Positions 1 through 8,261 of a stretch of 51,218 nt of DNA are shown here, one piece after another. How positions within the stretch are numbered: position 1 is the first letter of the stretch; every line of letters starts with the position of its first letter. Made by a program: the position numbers and the translations under genes. Origin of the DNA: a virus; IMG/VR virus record IMGVR_UViG_3300036790_000100, positions 1 to 51,218 of that record, one strand, 5' to 3'. Under the pieces are notes generated by a model that had not been told where the DNA came from, did no database searches, and saw nothing but the letters and a program-made list of their open reading frames with translations.

Positions 1-127
1 TGGCGTCGGTGAACCTGACCTGGCGCCAGTTGCCGCCAAGACCTTCGTGCGTATGGAGATCGCTCGTGCCATCGAAGCAACTGAAACTCAGCGCTGAGCT
101 GTGGCCGGACCTGGCGCTCGAGGCCGG
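1..127. repeat. terminal direct repeat, left copy
   Basis: These bases are identical to the last 127 bases of the window. The repeat holds the 3' end of the small gene that finishes at 51188 (its stop falls at 95-97 in this copy) and the 5' end of the nuclease gene starting at 66. Coding therefore continues smoothly across the junction. This fits a circular assembly in which both ends share one assembly-length overlap; it need not be a physical terminal repeat of packaged DNA. Confidence 0.95.
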
Positions 128-530
128 TGTTCCCAAAGGCGACAGCAGCAAGACCGAGGCAGCCGACCACTTCGCCCGGCAGATCGGCATGGTGCCGAAC
201 CTGGTGGCCGAGCGTGAGCACCAGTTCGCGAAGGCGAAGATGCAGCGCAACTGGGCATTCGATTTCTGCTTTCGCCAGTACATGGTCGCGGTCGAGATCG
301 AAGGCATGGCGGTGCAGCTGCGCTGTCCGAAGTGCTTCGGCCACGAGCTCATCATCCGCGGCCGCCACGGCTCGATCGGCGGCATCAACGAGGACATGGT
401 GAAGTACAACTCCGCAGCGTTGCTCGGCTGGACCGTGCTGCGCTTCGCCACCAAGGACGTGAAGCCGCGGCGCGCGTACGACATGACCATGCTGGTGCTG
501 GCCGCCCGCGGCTGGCAGATGCCGGCATGA
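66..530 (+). CDS. PD-(D/E)XK (VRR-NUC/DUF559-like) nuclease
   Basis: A 154-aa protein with a core typical of small phage PD-(D/E)XK nucleases: an acidic strand WAFDFCF, then AVEIEG, then GRHGSIGGINEDMVKYN and GWTVLRF near the C-terminus. The Asp of FDF, the ExE of VEIEG and the following basic segment are the likely metal-binding and catalytic residues. A CPKC pair is inserted between the VEIEG strand and the GRHG motif, which could bind zinc. I chose the GTG at 66, which overlaps the previous gene (ending at 97 when the circle is closed); the frame is also open from 9. Role is inferred: DNA processing such as junction resolution or host DNA attack. The family is fairly sure, the substrate is not. 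Confidence 0.7.
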   Translation: MPSKQLKLSAELWPDLALEAGVPKGDSSKTEAADHFARQIGMVPNLVAEREHQFAKAKMQRNWAFDFCFRQYMVAVEIEGMAVQLRCPKCFGHELIIRGRHGSIGGINEDMVKYNSAALLGWTVLRFATKDVKPRRAYDMTMLVLAARGWQMPA

Positions 531-730
531 GGAACGAGTGGGATCGCCATACCCGCGAGCAGACGTCTGCACTGGATGACACCGGACAATTCCGGACTTA
601 CCTGGACCGCCAGCTCGCCAGCATCGACCCGCCGGCGGCGCCGCGCCGATCGACCAGGTGGATCTGGTTCGCAGTTTTCGCGGTGGGTGTGCTGATAGGC
701 TTCGGCCTGCACGCTCACCTGGCGCACTGA
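527..730 (+). CDS. small single-span membrane protein
   Basis: A 67-aa protein whose ATG overlaps the stop of the nuclease gene (ATGA). The first 45 residues are polar. Residues about 46-64 (WIWFAVFAVGVLIGFGLH) form one hydrophobic helix after an Arg-rich stretch, so the N-terminal part should lie in the cytoplasm. No family is recognised. The tight coupling supports it as a real gene. A lysis or superinfection role is possible but nothing in the sequence proves it. Confidence 0.6.
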   Translation: MRNEWDRHTREQTSALDDTGQFRTYLDRQLASIDPPAAPRRSTRWIWFAVFAVGVLIGFGLHAHLAH

Positions 731-766
731 CCGACAATCACAAACATCACGGGGAGAGTTACGACG

Positions 767-1129
767 ATGGAGAAGATCGACAACGCGGTGCGCAACGGCA
801 TCGACCAGGCGCAGCAGCAACCTGAACAGTCACCGCTGCAGACCGCGATGGCGCGCCACGGAAAGGCGCTCCTCGAGCTCAACACGGACCCGAACACCGG
901 CATGATCGGCGTGGATCCGCGGCAGCTGATGATCGACATGGAGCTGCTTACGGTGCGCATGGAGGTTCTGTTCCTGGCGCTGATCAAGGAGCACCTGGTC
1001 GATGGCAACAAGATGACCGTGCTGCTGACCAACAAGCTCAATGACGAGGCGACGCAGATGGAAGCGGCCAAGGCCGCACAGGCGCCACAGATCCAGGTCG
1101 TACCCGGCAGCATCCTCGAGCGGCCGTGA
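767..1129 (+). CDS. conserved-looking phage protein of unknown function
   Basis: A 120-aa protein predicted mostly helical, rich in Met, Leu, Gln and Glu, with no membrane segment. The start ATG follows a good ribosome site (GGGGAGAG about 8 bases upstream). The gene ends in a GTGA overlap with the Q-like gene, so the two are translationally coupled. I do not recognise the family. Position just before the putative late regulator suggests a delayed-early gene. Confidence 0.6.
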   Translation: MEKIDNAVRNGIDQAQQQPEQSPLQTAMARHGKALLELNTDPNTGMIGVDPRQLMIDMELLTVRMEVLFLALIKEHLVDGNKMTVLLTNKLNDEATQMEAAKAAQAPQIQVVPGSILERP

Positions 1130-1614
1130 ACCTGCAGGTATCTGTGGCCCGATATCGACGCCCGACCATCCATGACCCTCCGGACCCACGGATCCCGCCG
1201 GCGCCGTTCATCAAGCGGCTGAACCCGGCGCAGATCAAGGCGCTCGGCCGCGAGACCGCGCTCGATCCGCGCTTCCGCGGCATCGACCGATTCTTGTGGC
1301 GCTGGTCGGTCGGCCAGGGCACGACACTGCCGATCGATGCCGAGGAAGCTGAAGGCCTGCCGTTGAGCCGGCCGACTCCGCTGCAACCGGACGTGGCGAT
1401 CGTGGTGGACCAGGCCATTCAGCGCTCGGCCGAGTGGGCCCGACGCTTCGTGTTCCTGTGGTTCCGCTCGGACCGCTCCACGCAAGAGATCGCCGTGCTC
1501 ATGCGCATCCGGCTGCGCGCGGTCTACGATGAACGCAAGATCGTGTTCAGCTACTACCTCGGCCGCTTCCACGAAATCGGCATTCGCATACCCAGCTGGG
1601 AGCCAGACCTATGA
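1126..1614 (+). CDS. candidate late-gene regulator (Q-like antiterminator)
   Basis: A 162-aa protein starting at a GTG that overlaps the previous stop. The C-terminal third (WARRFVFLWFRSDRSTQEIA, then VLMRIRLRAVYDERK) has the shape of a helix-turn-helix like that in sigma-70 region 4 and in several phage late regulators. It lies two genes before a strong promoter (2137-2164) and two intrinsic terminators (2200-2239, 2323-2353) that separate it from the late operon, which is where lambdoid Q genes sit. Function is inferred from position plus the predicted helix-turn-helix; a direct sequence match to a named Q family was not established. It could instead be a plain DNA-binding activator. Confidence 0.5.
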   Translation: MNLQVSVARYRRPTIHDPPDPRIPPAPFIKRLNPAQIKALGRETALDPRFRGIDRFLWRWSVGQGTTLPIDAEEAEGLPLSRPTPLQPDVAIVVDQAIQRSAEWARRFVFLWFRSDRSTQEIAVLMRIRLRAVYDERKIVFSYYLGRFHEIGIRIPSWEPDL

Positions 1615-2120
1615 CCCCGTTGCAACTCTCACTGCTGTTCGCCGTTGCGCACACATCGATCCAGGCCTCCAGCGTCAGCGGTGAGGAAGCGGACACCCTG
1701 GCCGCGATGAACACGCGCGCCGTCGGCCTCGTCACGACCGATGCGCAAGAGGGTCACTTCACCCTCACCGACCGCGGCCGCGCCTTCGTGACGCACGTCA
1801 CATCCCTGCCACTCCCGGAGCAGGTCACTGTGTGGCGCATCGCCGCGGCGAACTTCGAGTGGGCACAGAACAATCCGGCGGTACCGCTGGCCACGCTCGG
1901 TGGCTTCGGGCTGCCGCGCGCGTTGCCCGATGATGAAGGTCAGCCACCGCCGCCGGCGCCTCCTGCCAAGCGAATCAACGGCATCGAGGTGCCGAGCGAT
2001 CCGGAAGGCAAGCGGCAGCTGGGACTGCGGCTGATGGAGAGCGGCTTCGGTGTCGGTGAGGTCGCAGAGCTGCTCGGCGTGACTTCTCAAGAAGCCGATG
2101 GGTGGTTTCTGGGTAAGTGA
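1611..2120 (+). CDS. putative winged-helix/HTH protein
   Basis: A 169-aa protein coupled by ATGA to the Q-like gene. The N-terminal half (LAAMNTRAVGLVTTD, then GHFTLTDRGRAFV) resembles a winged-helix domain, with TLTDRGRAFV typical of the wing region. A Pro-rich linker (about residues 107-118) follows. The C-terminal segment VGEVAELLGVTSQEADGWF looks like a second small helix-turn-helix. It is the last gene before the late promoter, so it may take part in late control. This is inference from fold pattern; no named family is assigned. Confidence 0.5.
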   Translation: MTPLQLSLLFAVAHTSIQASSVSGEEADTLAAMNTRAVGLVTTDAQEGHFTLTDRGRAFVTHVTSLPLPEQVTVWRIAAANFEWAQNNPAVPLATLGGFGLPRALPDDEGQPPPPAPPAKRINGIEVPSDPEGKRQLGLRLMESGFGVGEVAELLGVTSQEADGWFLGK

Positions 2121-2136
2121 GATCCCACACCTAGCC

Positions 2137-2164
2137 TTGACAATTGCGCATAGTCAGGTAGCTT
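2137..2164 (+). promoter_or_regulatory. candidate late promoter
   Basis: A consensus -35 box TTGACA (2137-2142) and a -10-like TAGCTT (2159-2164) separated by 16 bases. Transcription would start near 2171 and run straight into the terminator at 2200-2239. This promoter-then-terminator order directly after a putative Q gene is the known lambdoid pR'-tR' arrangement. Confidence 0.55.
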
Positions 2165-2199
2165 TTCGGCCCATAGTTGGCGTAACTGCCAGCACCACC

Positions 2200-2239
2200 A
2201 GGCCCACCTCGAGCGATCGACGTGGGCCTTTTGCGTTTT
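2200..2239 (+). terminator. intrinsic terminator (tR'-like)
   Basis: An 8-base perfect stem AGGCCCAC / GTGGGCCT with a 14-base loop, followed by TTTGCGTTTT. It would cut transcripts from the promoter at 2137-2164 to about 70 bases unless antiterminated. Confidence 0.75.
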
Positions 2240-2322
2240 CTCAGTGGCGAAACGTGCCTTCACCCCCGTGAGTGCGCGTCGCCAGACCTGGTGATCTGAC
2301 AGCCTTAGCCACCAGGACTTTG

Positions 2323-2353
2323 CAGGCCGCCCTTATCCGGCGGCCTGTTTTTT
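2323..2353 (+). terminator. second intrinsic terminator before late operon
   Basis: A 9-base perfect stem CAGGCCGCC / GGCGGCCTG with a 7-base loop and six T residues. It ends 25 bases before the first late gene. A second strong terminator in the same direction makes sense only if late transcription is antiterminated. Confidence 0.8.
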
Positions 2354-2378
2354 CCCACACCACGGAGCTCTCACCAGC

Positions 2379-2750
2379 ATGGCGACACTTGCAACAGAGG
2401 ACATGCAGGGTAATTTCCTGCGCTACAGCGGCGGCATCGGTGTCAACGCCAATGACGTGGTGGCAGGACCGATCGATGCGGGCCGGTACGACACGATCAC
2501 CTTCTTCTCAACCGCCGGCGCGATGAACCTGCTGGCGGCGATCGACAGCGTGCCGACACTGGTCGCCATGGCCTTCGAGGACCTGGGCGCCGCCTCCGCG
2601 GCCGGCCCGGTGTTCGTGACCGTCACCGCAGCGAACCGGCTCTACCGGATCCGCAATACCTTCTCGAAGGTGGAGCTCACCCAAAACGGCGCGACCGCTG
2701 TCACCGGCGCCACGATCATCCTCTCGCGCCTGGCGCTGCAGGGAACCTGA
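2379..2750 (+). CDS. putative head decoration-type structural protein
   Basis: A 123-aa protein, first gene of the late operon. It is rich in Ala, Thr, Val and Gly with short beta-strand-like segments, no membrane span and few charges, the composition of small phage head-decoration or tail-adaptor proteins. It starts at ATG 2379 after the two terminators. No specific family is recognised and the structural role is inferred from composition and operon position. Lying upstream of the terminase genes is unusual for a decoration gene; the related-looking gene at 11394 follows the capsid. Confidence 0.5.
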   Translation: MATLATEDMQGNFLRYSGGIGVNANDVVAGPIDAGRYDTITFFSTAGAMNLLAAIDSVPTLVAMAFEDLGAASAAGPVFVTVTAANRLYRIRNTFSKVELTQNGATAVTGATIILSRLALQGT

Positions 2751-2752
2751 GC

Positions 2753-2905
2753 GTGCCGACGAATGGGGAGTCGATGCGGCCAGCGCGGCAGAGTGAACGC
2801 GGCATAGCAGACGGCACTTTCGAGACCGTCGCCTTCGCAAAGCGCCGCGACAAGCGCCGGCAGAAGAACAAGCTGGCGAAGGCCGCGCGCCGCAAGAACC
2901 GTTGA
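2753..2905 (+). CDS. small highly basic protein
   Basis: A 50-aa frame starting at GTG 2753, two bases after the previous stop, and ending three bases before the terminase start. The C-terminal 24 residues are dominated by Lys and Arg (FAKRRDKRRQKNKLAKAA), suggesting nucleic-acid binding. It fills an otherwise empty slot in a tightly packed operon. Function is unknown; a terminase accessory role is only a guess. Confidence 0.5.
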   Translation: MPTNGESMRPARQSERGIADGTFETVAFAKRRDKRRQKNKLAKAARRKNR

Positions 2906-2908
2906 GCC

Positions 2909-3562
2909 GTGAGCGCCTACGCGAAGCTGCGCCGCCGGCGGCAGGTCTTTGTCGATGCCTATGTGAAAACAGGCGTCGGCGCCGATGCGATCCGGGCGAT
3001 CAACCCGCTGCTCAAGCGCCCGGATGTGGCGGCATCGAAGATGCTGGCCAACCCGGAGGTGAAGGCGGCGATCGCCGAGAAGCAGGCGCAGGCGATCGCA
3101 CGCGCCGGGGCTCGCGAAGTGCGCGTGATCGAGGAGCTGTGCCACCTGGCATTCTTCGATCCGGGCGAGCTGCAGGATGAGAACGGCCACTATCTGCCGT
3201 TGAATCAACTGCGCCCCGAAGTGCGTCGGGCGCTGCAGTCGATCGACGTCGAGGACAAGTTCGAGGGCACCGGCGACGCACGGCGCGTGGTCAGCCGCCG
3301 GCACCGCTACAAGGGCAGCACCAAGGAAGGCGCGCTCAAGATCCTGCTGCAGTACATGAAGGCGCTGCCCGAACAGGTGCAGGTCTCAGGTCCCGGCGGC
3401 GGTCCGATCGAGACGCGCAGCGAGGTGACCGACCTTGAGAAAGCCCGGCGCATCGCCTTCCTTCTGACCATGGGCCTTAAGGCGAAGCCCACCACCCCAT
3501 TGAGCGACCCGGCCGAGCCGGTCGCACCAGTTTCCGCCGACGGCAACGCCGGCGGAGTTTGA
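2909..3562 (+). CDS. terminase small subunit
   Basis: A 217-aa protein starting at GTG 2909. The N-terminal RRRQVFVDAYVKTGVGADAI followed by RPDVAASKMLANPEVKAAIA is the helix-turn-helix repeat pattern of Terminase_2-type small subunits, which bind the packaging site and load the large subunit. A coiled region (KQAQAIARAGAREVRVIEEL) and a polar tail follow. The large subunit lies about 1 kb downstream. Length is normal for the family. Confidence is high for the family, lower for exact DNA specificity. Confidence 0.8.
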   Translation: MSAYAKLRRRRQVFVDAYVKTGVGADAIRAINPLLKRPDVAASKMLANPEVKAAIAEKQAQAIARAGAREVRVIEELCHLAFFDPGELQDENGHYLPLNQLRPEVRRALQSIDVEDKFEGTGDARRVVSRRHRYKGSTKEGALKILLQYMKALPEQVQVSGPGGGPIETRSEVTDLEKARRIAFLLTMGLKAKPTTPLSDPAEPVAPVSADGNAGGV

Positions 3563-3605
3563 CGATCTCCACCAAGCCAATCAGCACCAAGCAGGAGACA
3601 CCTCA

Positions 3606-4436
3606 GTGAAGCGACCCTTACGATCGATCTATGGCCAGTACGTGGCCACCGTGGATGACTTCCGGCTCATCGCGAGCTTAGGACTCATCACCGGGCAATG
3701 GGGCAACCAGATGCCCTTGGGCGATACGAACAATATCGTCATGTTTGACGACTTCGACGGCGCAGCCTTGCTCGGCACCTGGTCGGTGCTCAAGGGCACG
3801 GACGCGGCGGCCGCCAACTTCGCCACCAACGCCGGCGTGTCGGGCACCATCCTCGGTACCACCGGCGCGACCACCACGACCATGGCCGGCTCCGGTGTGC
3901 AGATCACCGGCGGTCTGAACTTCAAGGCGCAGGGCGCTGCCGGCACCGGCGGCACCAACAACCTGGAGTTCAACTCGCGCGTGAAGGTCGACGTCATCAC
4001 CAACCAGGTGATGTTCGTAGGCTTGACCAACGCGGCAACCTTGCAGATGCCCATTCAGGGCAGCGGCGTGGGCAATGCCTTCACCGGCAACGCCAACGAT
4101 GCGGTGGGCTTCCTGTTCGACACGACCATGACCACGGCGGCCTGGTGGTGTGTCGGTAACAAAGCGGGCGCCGGTCCGCAGGGTTTCCTGGCGACCGCGC
4201 CGGGCGGCTCCAACAATGCGCCAGTGGCGGCGACGTTCGCGCAGTTTGCGATCAGCGTGGATCAGCTGGGCAATGCGAACTTCTTCTACAACGGCGTGCA
4301 GGTCGGCGTGACGATGCTCGGTGCACTCACGCCAACGGTGGCCCTCACCCCGATCGTCGCGGTGTTCAACCGCACGGCCGCGGCCTCGAGGAACCCGCAG
4401 ATCGACTACATCATGACAAGCATGAATCGGATCTAG
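3606..4436 (+). CDS. virion surface/decoration-like beta protein
   Basis: A 276-aa protein starting at GTG 3606 after an AGGAG site. From residue 40 on it is almost free of Lys and Glu and very rich in Gly, Ala, Thr and Asn. Segments such as FDDFDGAALLGTW and FAISVDQLGNANFFYNGVQV resemble the jelly-roll (concanavalin/LamG-like) folds of phage surface proteins. It sits between the two terminase subunits, an uncommon place. Carbohydrate-binding head fibre or decoration protein is the best inference; no named family match is claimed. Confidence 0.55.
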   Translation: MKRPLRSIYGQYVATVDDFRLIASLGLITGQWGNQMPLGDTNNIVMFDDFDGAALLGTWSVLKGTDAAAANFATNAGVSGTILGTTGATTTTMAGSGVQITGGLNFKAQGAAGTGGTNNLEFNSRVKVDVITNQVMFVGLTNAATLQMPIQGSGVGNAFTGNANDAVGFLFDTTMTTAAWWCVGNKAGAGPQGFLATAPGGSNNAPVAATFAQFAISVDQLGNANFFYNGVQVGVTMLGALTPTVALTPIVAVFNRTAAASRNPQIDYIMTSMNRI

Positions 4437-4480
4437 TACGATCCGCCTCACGCCATTCAAGTGAAAACTGCGACCGCGTT

Positions 4481-4506
4481 CCGGGGAGGGGTGTTCCTCT
4501 CCCCGG
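4481..4506 (+). other. strong hairpin ahead of large terminase gene
   Basis: CCGGGGAG pairs with CTCCCCGG across a short loop, and pairing can extend inward past one mismatch. There is no T tract, so it is not a standard terminator. It sits 18 bases upstream of the large terminase start and could stabilise or process the mRNA or tune translation. Confidence 0.5.
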
Positions 4507-4524
4507 GGCCGGCCAGGAACTGAC

Positions 4525-6129
4525 ATGGATCTGGACCAGGTGCTCAAGGCCCTCGAGGGATTGCCGCCTGGCCAGCGCGCGCAGCTCGAGGAGACTGCGC
4601 TGGATGACACAGCGAGCATGCGCTGGGTCCCAAACCCCGGCCCACAGACCGAGGCCTATTTCTCCGAGGCAGATGAGCTTTACTACGGCGGCGAGGCCGG
4701 CGGCGGTAAATCTGATCTGATCCTTGGCCTGGCGCTCAACTGCCACCAGCGCGCCTCGATCTTCCGTGAGTTCAAGGACGACGCGCGCGAGCTCGGCCGC
4801 CGTCTGTGCCAGATCACCGGCAACACCATCGGCTGGAATGATCAGCAGGCCCGCTGGCGATCGGGCCCGCAGGAGTTCATCTTCGACGGCCTGCCGCTGG
4901 AGACGGACAAAGAACACCACAAGGGCAAGGCGCGCGACCTGCACGCCTTTGATGAGATCCCGGACTTCACCGAGTCGCAGTACCTGTTCATCACCGGGTG
5001 GAATCGGTCGGCATCCCCTGGTCAAAGGTCGCGCATCGTGTGCACCGGCAACCCGCCGACGCGCGCGAAGGGCCTGTGGGTCATCAAGCGTTGGGGTGCG
5101 TGGCTTGATCCACGCCACCCGAACCCGGCCCGCGACGGAGAGCTGCGCTGGTACATCCGCGGCGATGATGGCCACGAGGTCGAGGTGGACGGGCCCGGCC
5201 CCTACCAGGTCGATGGCAAGGACACCTTCGCGAAGTCGCGCACCTTCATCCGCGCGAAGCTCGAGGACAATCCTGACCTCGCCAACAGCGGCTACGATGC
5301 CCAGCTCGCCCAGCTGCCCAAGGAGCTGCGCGATGCCTACCGCGGCGGCAAGTTCGATGCGTCGCTGAAGGATCACCCGTTCCAGGTGGTGCCAACGCAG
5401 TGGGTCCTGGATGCGCAGAAGCGCTGGAGCGAACGGCCGCCGCAGGGCGTACCGATGTGCGCGATGGGAGTGGATCCGGCCGAAGGCGGCGCCGACAACT
5501 ACACCATCGCGGTCCGCTACGATGGCTGGTACGGCCCGTACATTTCGATCCCCGGTGTCGAGATCCGCTTGGGGTCGCAGGGCGCAGGGCACATCATCAC
5601 CAATCGCCGCAACAACGCGGACATCGTGCTCGACATGGGCGGCGGCTACGGTGGTGGCACCTTCCAGACCCTCACCGAGAATCAGATCCCGGTGACGGTG
5701 TACAAGGGCGCCAACAAATCCTACGCGCGCACCGAGACCAAAAAGCTCGGCTTCGTCAACAAGCGCACCGAGGTCTACTGGCGATTCCGCGAAGCCCTCG
5801 ATCCGGACCAGGTGGGCGGCTCACCGATCTGCCTGCCGCCGGATCCGGAGATCGTCAGCGATCTGACCGTGGTCACCTGGGAAGTCACCGCCCGTGGCAT
5901 CAAGATCCTGGAGAAGGATGAGGTGAAGAAACTCCTCGGCCGATCGCCAGACAAGGGCGACGCCACAGTGCTCGCCTGGGCCGCAGGCCTGCGCGGTGTG
6001 AACCCGCATTTCGGTACCGGCCAGTTCGGCCGCGAGCAGCACATCCCGTTACCCGGTCAGCGTCGAGGACCAGGCGGCGGATTCAAAGTTGATCTAGGCC
6101 CGCGGCATCGAGCCCCGGGAAGGAAGTAA
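4525..6129 (+). CDS. terminase large subunit
   Basis: A 534-aa packaging motor and nuclease. The ATPase domain shows Walker A GGEAGGGKS (residues 55-63), Walker B ending LHAFDEI (Asp143-Glu144) and coupling motif IVCTGNPP (171-178). The C-terminal RNase H-like nuclease shows GVDPAEGG (Asp317), IVLDMGGG (Asp370) and KGDATVLAWA (Asp479), the expected acidic triad. Length is normal and all key residues are present. It follows the small subunit and precedes the portal, as in BPP-1-like phages. It pumps DNA into the prohead and cuts it. Confidence 0.93.
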   Translation: MDLDQVLKALEGLPPGQRAQLEETALDDTASMRWVPNPGPQTEAYFSEADELYYGGEAGGGKSDLILGLALNCHQRASIFREFKDDARELGRRLCQITGNTIGWNDQQARWRSGPQEFIFDGLPLETDKEHHKGKARDLHAFDEIPDFTESQYLFITGWNRSASPGQRSRIVCTGNPPTRAKGLWVIKRWGAWLDPRHPNPARDGELRWYIRGDDGHEVEVDGPGPYQVDGKDTFAKSRTFIRAKLEDNPDLANSGYDAQLAQLPKELRDAYRGGKFDASLKDHPFQVVPTQWVLDAQKRWSERPPQGVPMCAMGVDPAEGGADNYTIAVRYDGWYGPYISIPGVEIRLGSQGAGHIITNRRNNADIVLDMGGGYGGGTFQTLTENQIPVTVYKGANKSYARTETKKLGFVNKRTEVYWRFREALDPDQVGGSPICLPPDPEIVSDLTVVTWEVTARGIKILEKDEVKKLLGRSPDKGDATVLAWAAGLRGVNPHFGTGQFGREQHIPLPGQRRGPGGGFKVDLGPRHRAPGRK

Positions 6130-6137
6130 GCGCACCC

Positions 6138-6329
6138 GTGGCCAAATCCAAACAGCCGCCGCTGGATCCGATGGGGACCGCGGCCACCCCGCTCACCGAT
6201 TTCTCACCGGGCACCCTGGCGCACATGACGCCGGCGCAGCGCGGCAAGCAGCTGAAGAAGTCCAAGCGCGTCGCGGTCACCCCCGCGATGTTGCACACGC
6301 CGCCGAACCTCAACCTGCCGCAAACCTAA
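6138..6329 (+). CDS. small head-region protein
   Basis: A 63-aa protein starting at GTG 6138, eight bases after the terminase stop. It is Pro-rich with a basic patch (RGKQLKKSKRVAVT) and no predicted fold. Small unstructured genes between terminase and portal are common in this phage type. Function is unknown. Confidence 0.55.
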   Translation: MAKSKQPPLDPMGTAATPLTDFSPGTLAHMTPAQRGKQLKKSKRVAVTPAMLHTPPNLNLPQT

Positions 6330-6348
6330 ACCGAAGGAACCGCACCCC

Positions 6349-6588
6349 ATGGGATACGCAGCTGCAGGCCTCGCCGTGATCGTCGGCGGTGGTATGTTGA
6401 CGGGCAAAGGGCCCGCGGGAAGTTTGAAGCCCAAGACCGCGCTCAGTGCTCCGCCAGTAATGCCCGATCAGACGACGCAGAACCAGGCGGCGACACTCGC
6501 TGAAGCGCAGGCCGCGGCCGAGAGGAATGGTCGCGCCTCAACCATCCTCACCAGCAACTCCAACACCTCCGATCAGTTGGGGCCGTAA
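6349..6588 (+). CDS. small Gly/Ala-rich protein with N-terminal hydrophobic segment
   Basis: A 79-aa protein beginning MGYAAAGLAVIVGGGMLTGK, a short apolar stretch, followed by an Ala/Gln/Thr-rich polar tail. Its stop shares one base with the portal start (TAATG), so the two are coupled. Similar short genes occur next to podovirus portals. A minor virion or assembly role is inferred from position only. Confidence 0.55.
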   Translation: MGYAAAGLAVIVGGGMLTGKGPAGSLKPKTALSAPPVMPDQTTQNQAATLAEAQAAAERNGRASTILTSNSNTSDQLGP

Positions 6589-8261
6589 TGGCAGATCCTA
6601 TCGACACCCTCGAGCAGCGCGCGCTGCACATCAAGGGCAAACGCATGGCGCTGCTGCCGTTCTGGCAGGAGATCGCCGAGCAGTTCTGTCCGCTGCGCGC
6701 GCAATTTACCCGGCAGTTCTATCTGTCCGAGCAGTTCATGGACATCCAGCTGACCAGCACGCCGCTGATCATCGCCCGTGAATTGAAGAACACCTTCAGC
6801 GCGATGCTGCGGCCGCGCGACCAGGACTGGTTCTCGATGACGATCGACCGGCCCGAGCGCCTGGATCGACAGGGCAAAGCCTGGCTCGAGTGGGCCACCA
6901 AGGTGCAGTGGCGCGCGATGTACGATGCGAAGGCGCAGTTCCAACGCGCCACCAAGGAGGCCGACGGGGACTTCGCGAGCTTCGGCAACGCGGTGATCAC
7001 ACGCGAGACCGACTACATGGCCACGCGCATGCTCTATCGGTCCTGGCATCTGAAGGACACGGTGTGGGCCGAGCAGTACGATGGCTCGATCGGTGAGGTG
7101 TACCGCTGGTGGAACCCGACTGGCCAGGAGCTGAAGAAGCGCTTCCCGAAGACGTACGACAAGCGCATCGACCAGTGGATCAACGACACCCCGCACCGTG
7201 AGGTGCGCTGCATGCACGTCGTGATCCCGGGTGAGGACTACGATCGGGTGCCGCTGCCCGGTCAGAATCAACCGGGGAAGTTTCGCACCCCGTGGGCATC
7301 GCTCTACGTGGACCTCGAGAACAAAACGGTCCTCGAGGAGACTGGCTCCTTCAGCCGCATCTACACGATCCCGCGCTGGGAAACGGTGTCCGGATCGCAG
7401 TGGGCGTATTCCCCGGCCGCTGTCGCAGGCCTGCCGGATGCACGGCTGCTGCAGGCCATGACGCTGACACTGATGGAGGCGGGTGAAAACAGCGTGCGGC
7501 CGCCGCTGATTGCGACGCAGGAGGCGATCCGCTCGGATGTCGCGCTTTATGCCGGCGGCATCACGTGGGTGGACGCCGAGTACGACGAGCGCTTAGGTGA
7601 GGCGCTGCGCCCGCTGCAGCTGTCCACCGGCGCCGGGATCTCGGTCGGCATGGAAATGCTCAAGGACGCGCGCGAGAAACTGTCGGAGGCCTTCTACCTC
7701 AACAAGCTCTCGCTGCCCGGGCCCGATCGGGAAATGACCGCCTATGAGACCGGCCAGCGCATCCAGGAGTGGATCCGCCAGGCACTCCCGCTCTTTGAGC
7801 CGGTGGAGTCGGAGTACAACGCCGCGCTGTGCGATGACACCTTCGATGCGCTGATGCGCGTCAACGCCTTCGGTCCGTGGGCCGACATTCCGCAATCCCT
7901 GCGCGGCCAGGACATCAAGTTCGCTTTCGAATCGCCGCTGCATCAGGCGACCGAGCGCAAGAAAGGCGCGCTGCTGCTGCAGGCCGGTCAGCTGATCGGC
8001 CAGGCTGCTCAGCTTGATCCGAACGTCGCCGCCGAGCTCGATGTGATGGTGGCGCTGCGCGATGCGCTCACCGGCATCGGGGTACCGGCGACCTGGCTGC
8101 GCGATGAGGATGCGGTCGATCAGATCGTCCAGGAGAAGCAGCAGGCCCAGCAATCGGCACTGCAGACGCAGCAGATCCAGAACGCCGGCAATGCGGCGCA
8201 GTCACTGGGTCAGGCGGTTAAGACCTTCCAGGGCGGCGCCGGCGCAGCAAGTCCGATCTGA
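6588..8261 (+). CDS. portal (head-to-tail connecting) protein
   Basis: A 557-aa protein of the bacteriophage head-to-tail connecting family (T7 gp8 type). Supporting features are the N-terminal ALLPFWQEIAEQFCPLRAQF, the TSTPLIIARELKNTF and MLRPRDQDWF segments, the central RSWHLKDTVWAEQYDG, and a long Gln/Ala-rich helical C-terminus. The portal forms the ring through which DNA enters and leaves and to which the tail tube attaches. Full length for the family. Its stop overlaps the next start (TGATG). Confidence 0.9.
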   Translation: MADPIDTLEQRALHIKGKRMALLPFWQEIAEQFCPLRAQFTRQFYLSEQFMDIQLTSTPLIIARELKNTFSAMLRPRDQDWFSMTIDRPERLDRQGKAWLEWATKVQWRAMYDAKAQFQRATKEADGDFASFGNAVITRETDYMATRMLYRSWHLKDTVWAEQYDGSIGEVYRWWNPTGQELKKRFPKTYDKRIDQWINDTPHREVRCMHVVIPGEDYDRVPLPGQNQPGKFRTPWASLYVDLENKTVLEETGSFSRIYTIPRWETVSGSQWAYSPAAVAGLPDARLLQAMTLTLMEAGENSVRPPLIATQEAIRSDVALYAGGITWVDAEYDERLGEALRPLQLSTGAGISVGMEMLKDAREKLSEAFYLNKLSLPGPDREMTAYETGQRIQEWIRQALPLFEPVESEYNAALCDDTFDALMRVNAFGPWADIPQSLRGQDIKFAFESPLHQATERKKGALLLQAGQLIGQAAQLDPNVAAELDVMVALRDALTGIGVPATWLRDEDAVDQIVQEKQQAQQSALQTQQIQNAGNAAQSLGQAVKTFQGGAGAASPI

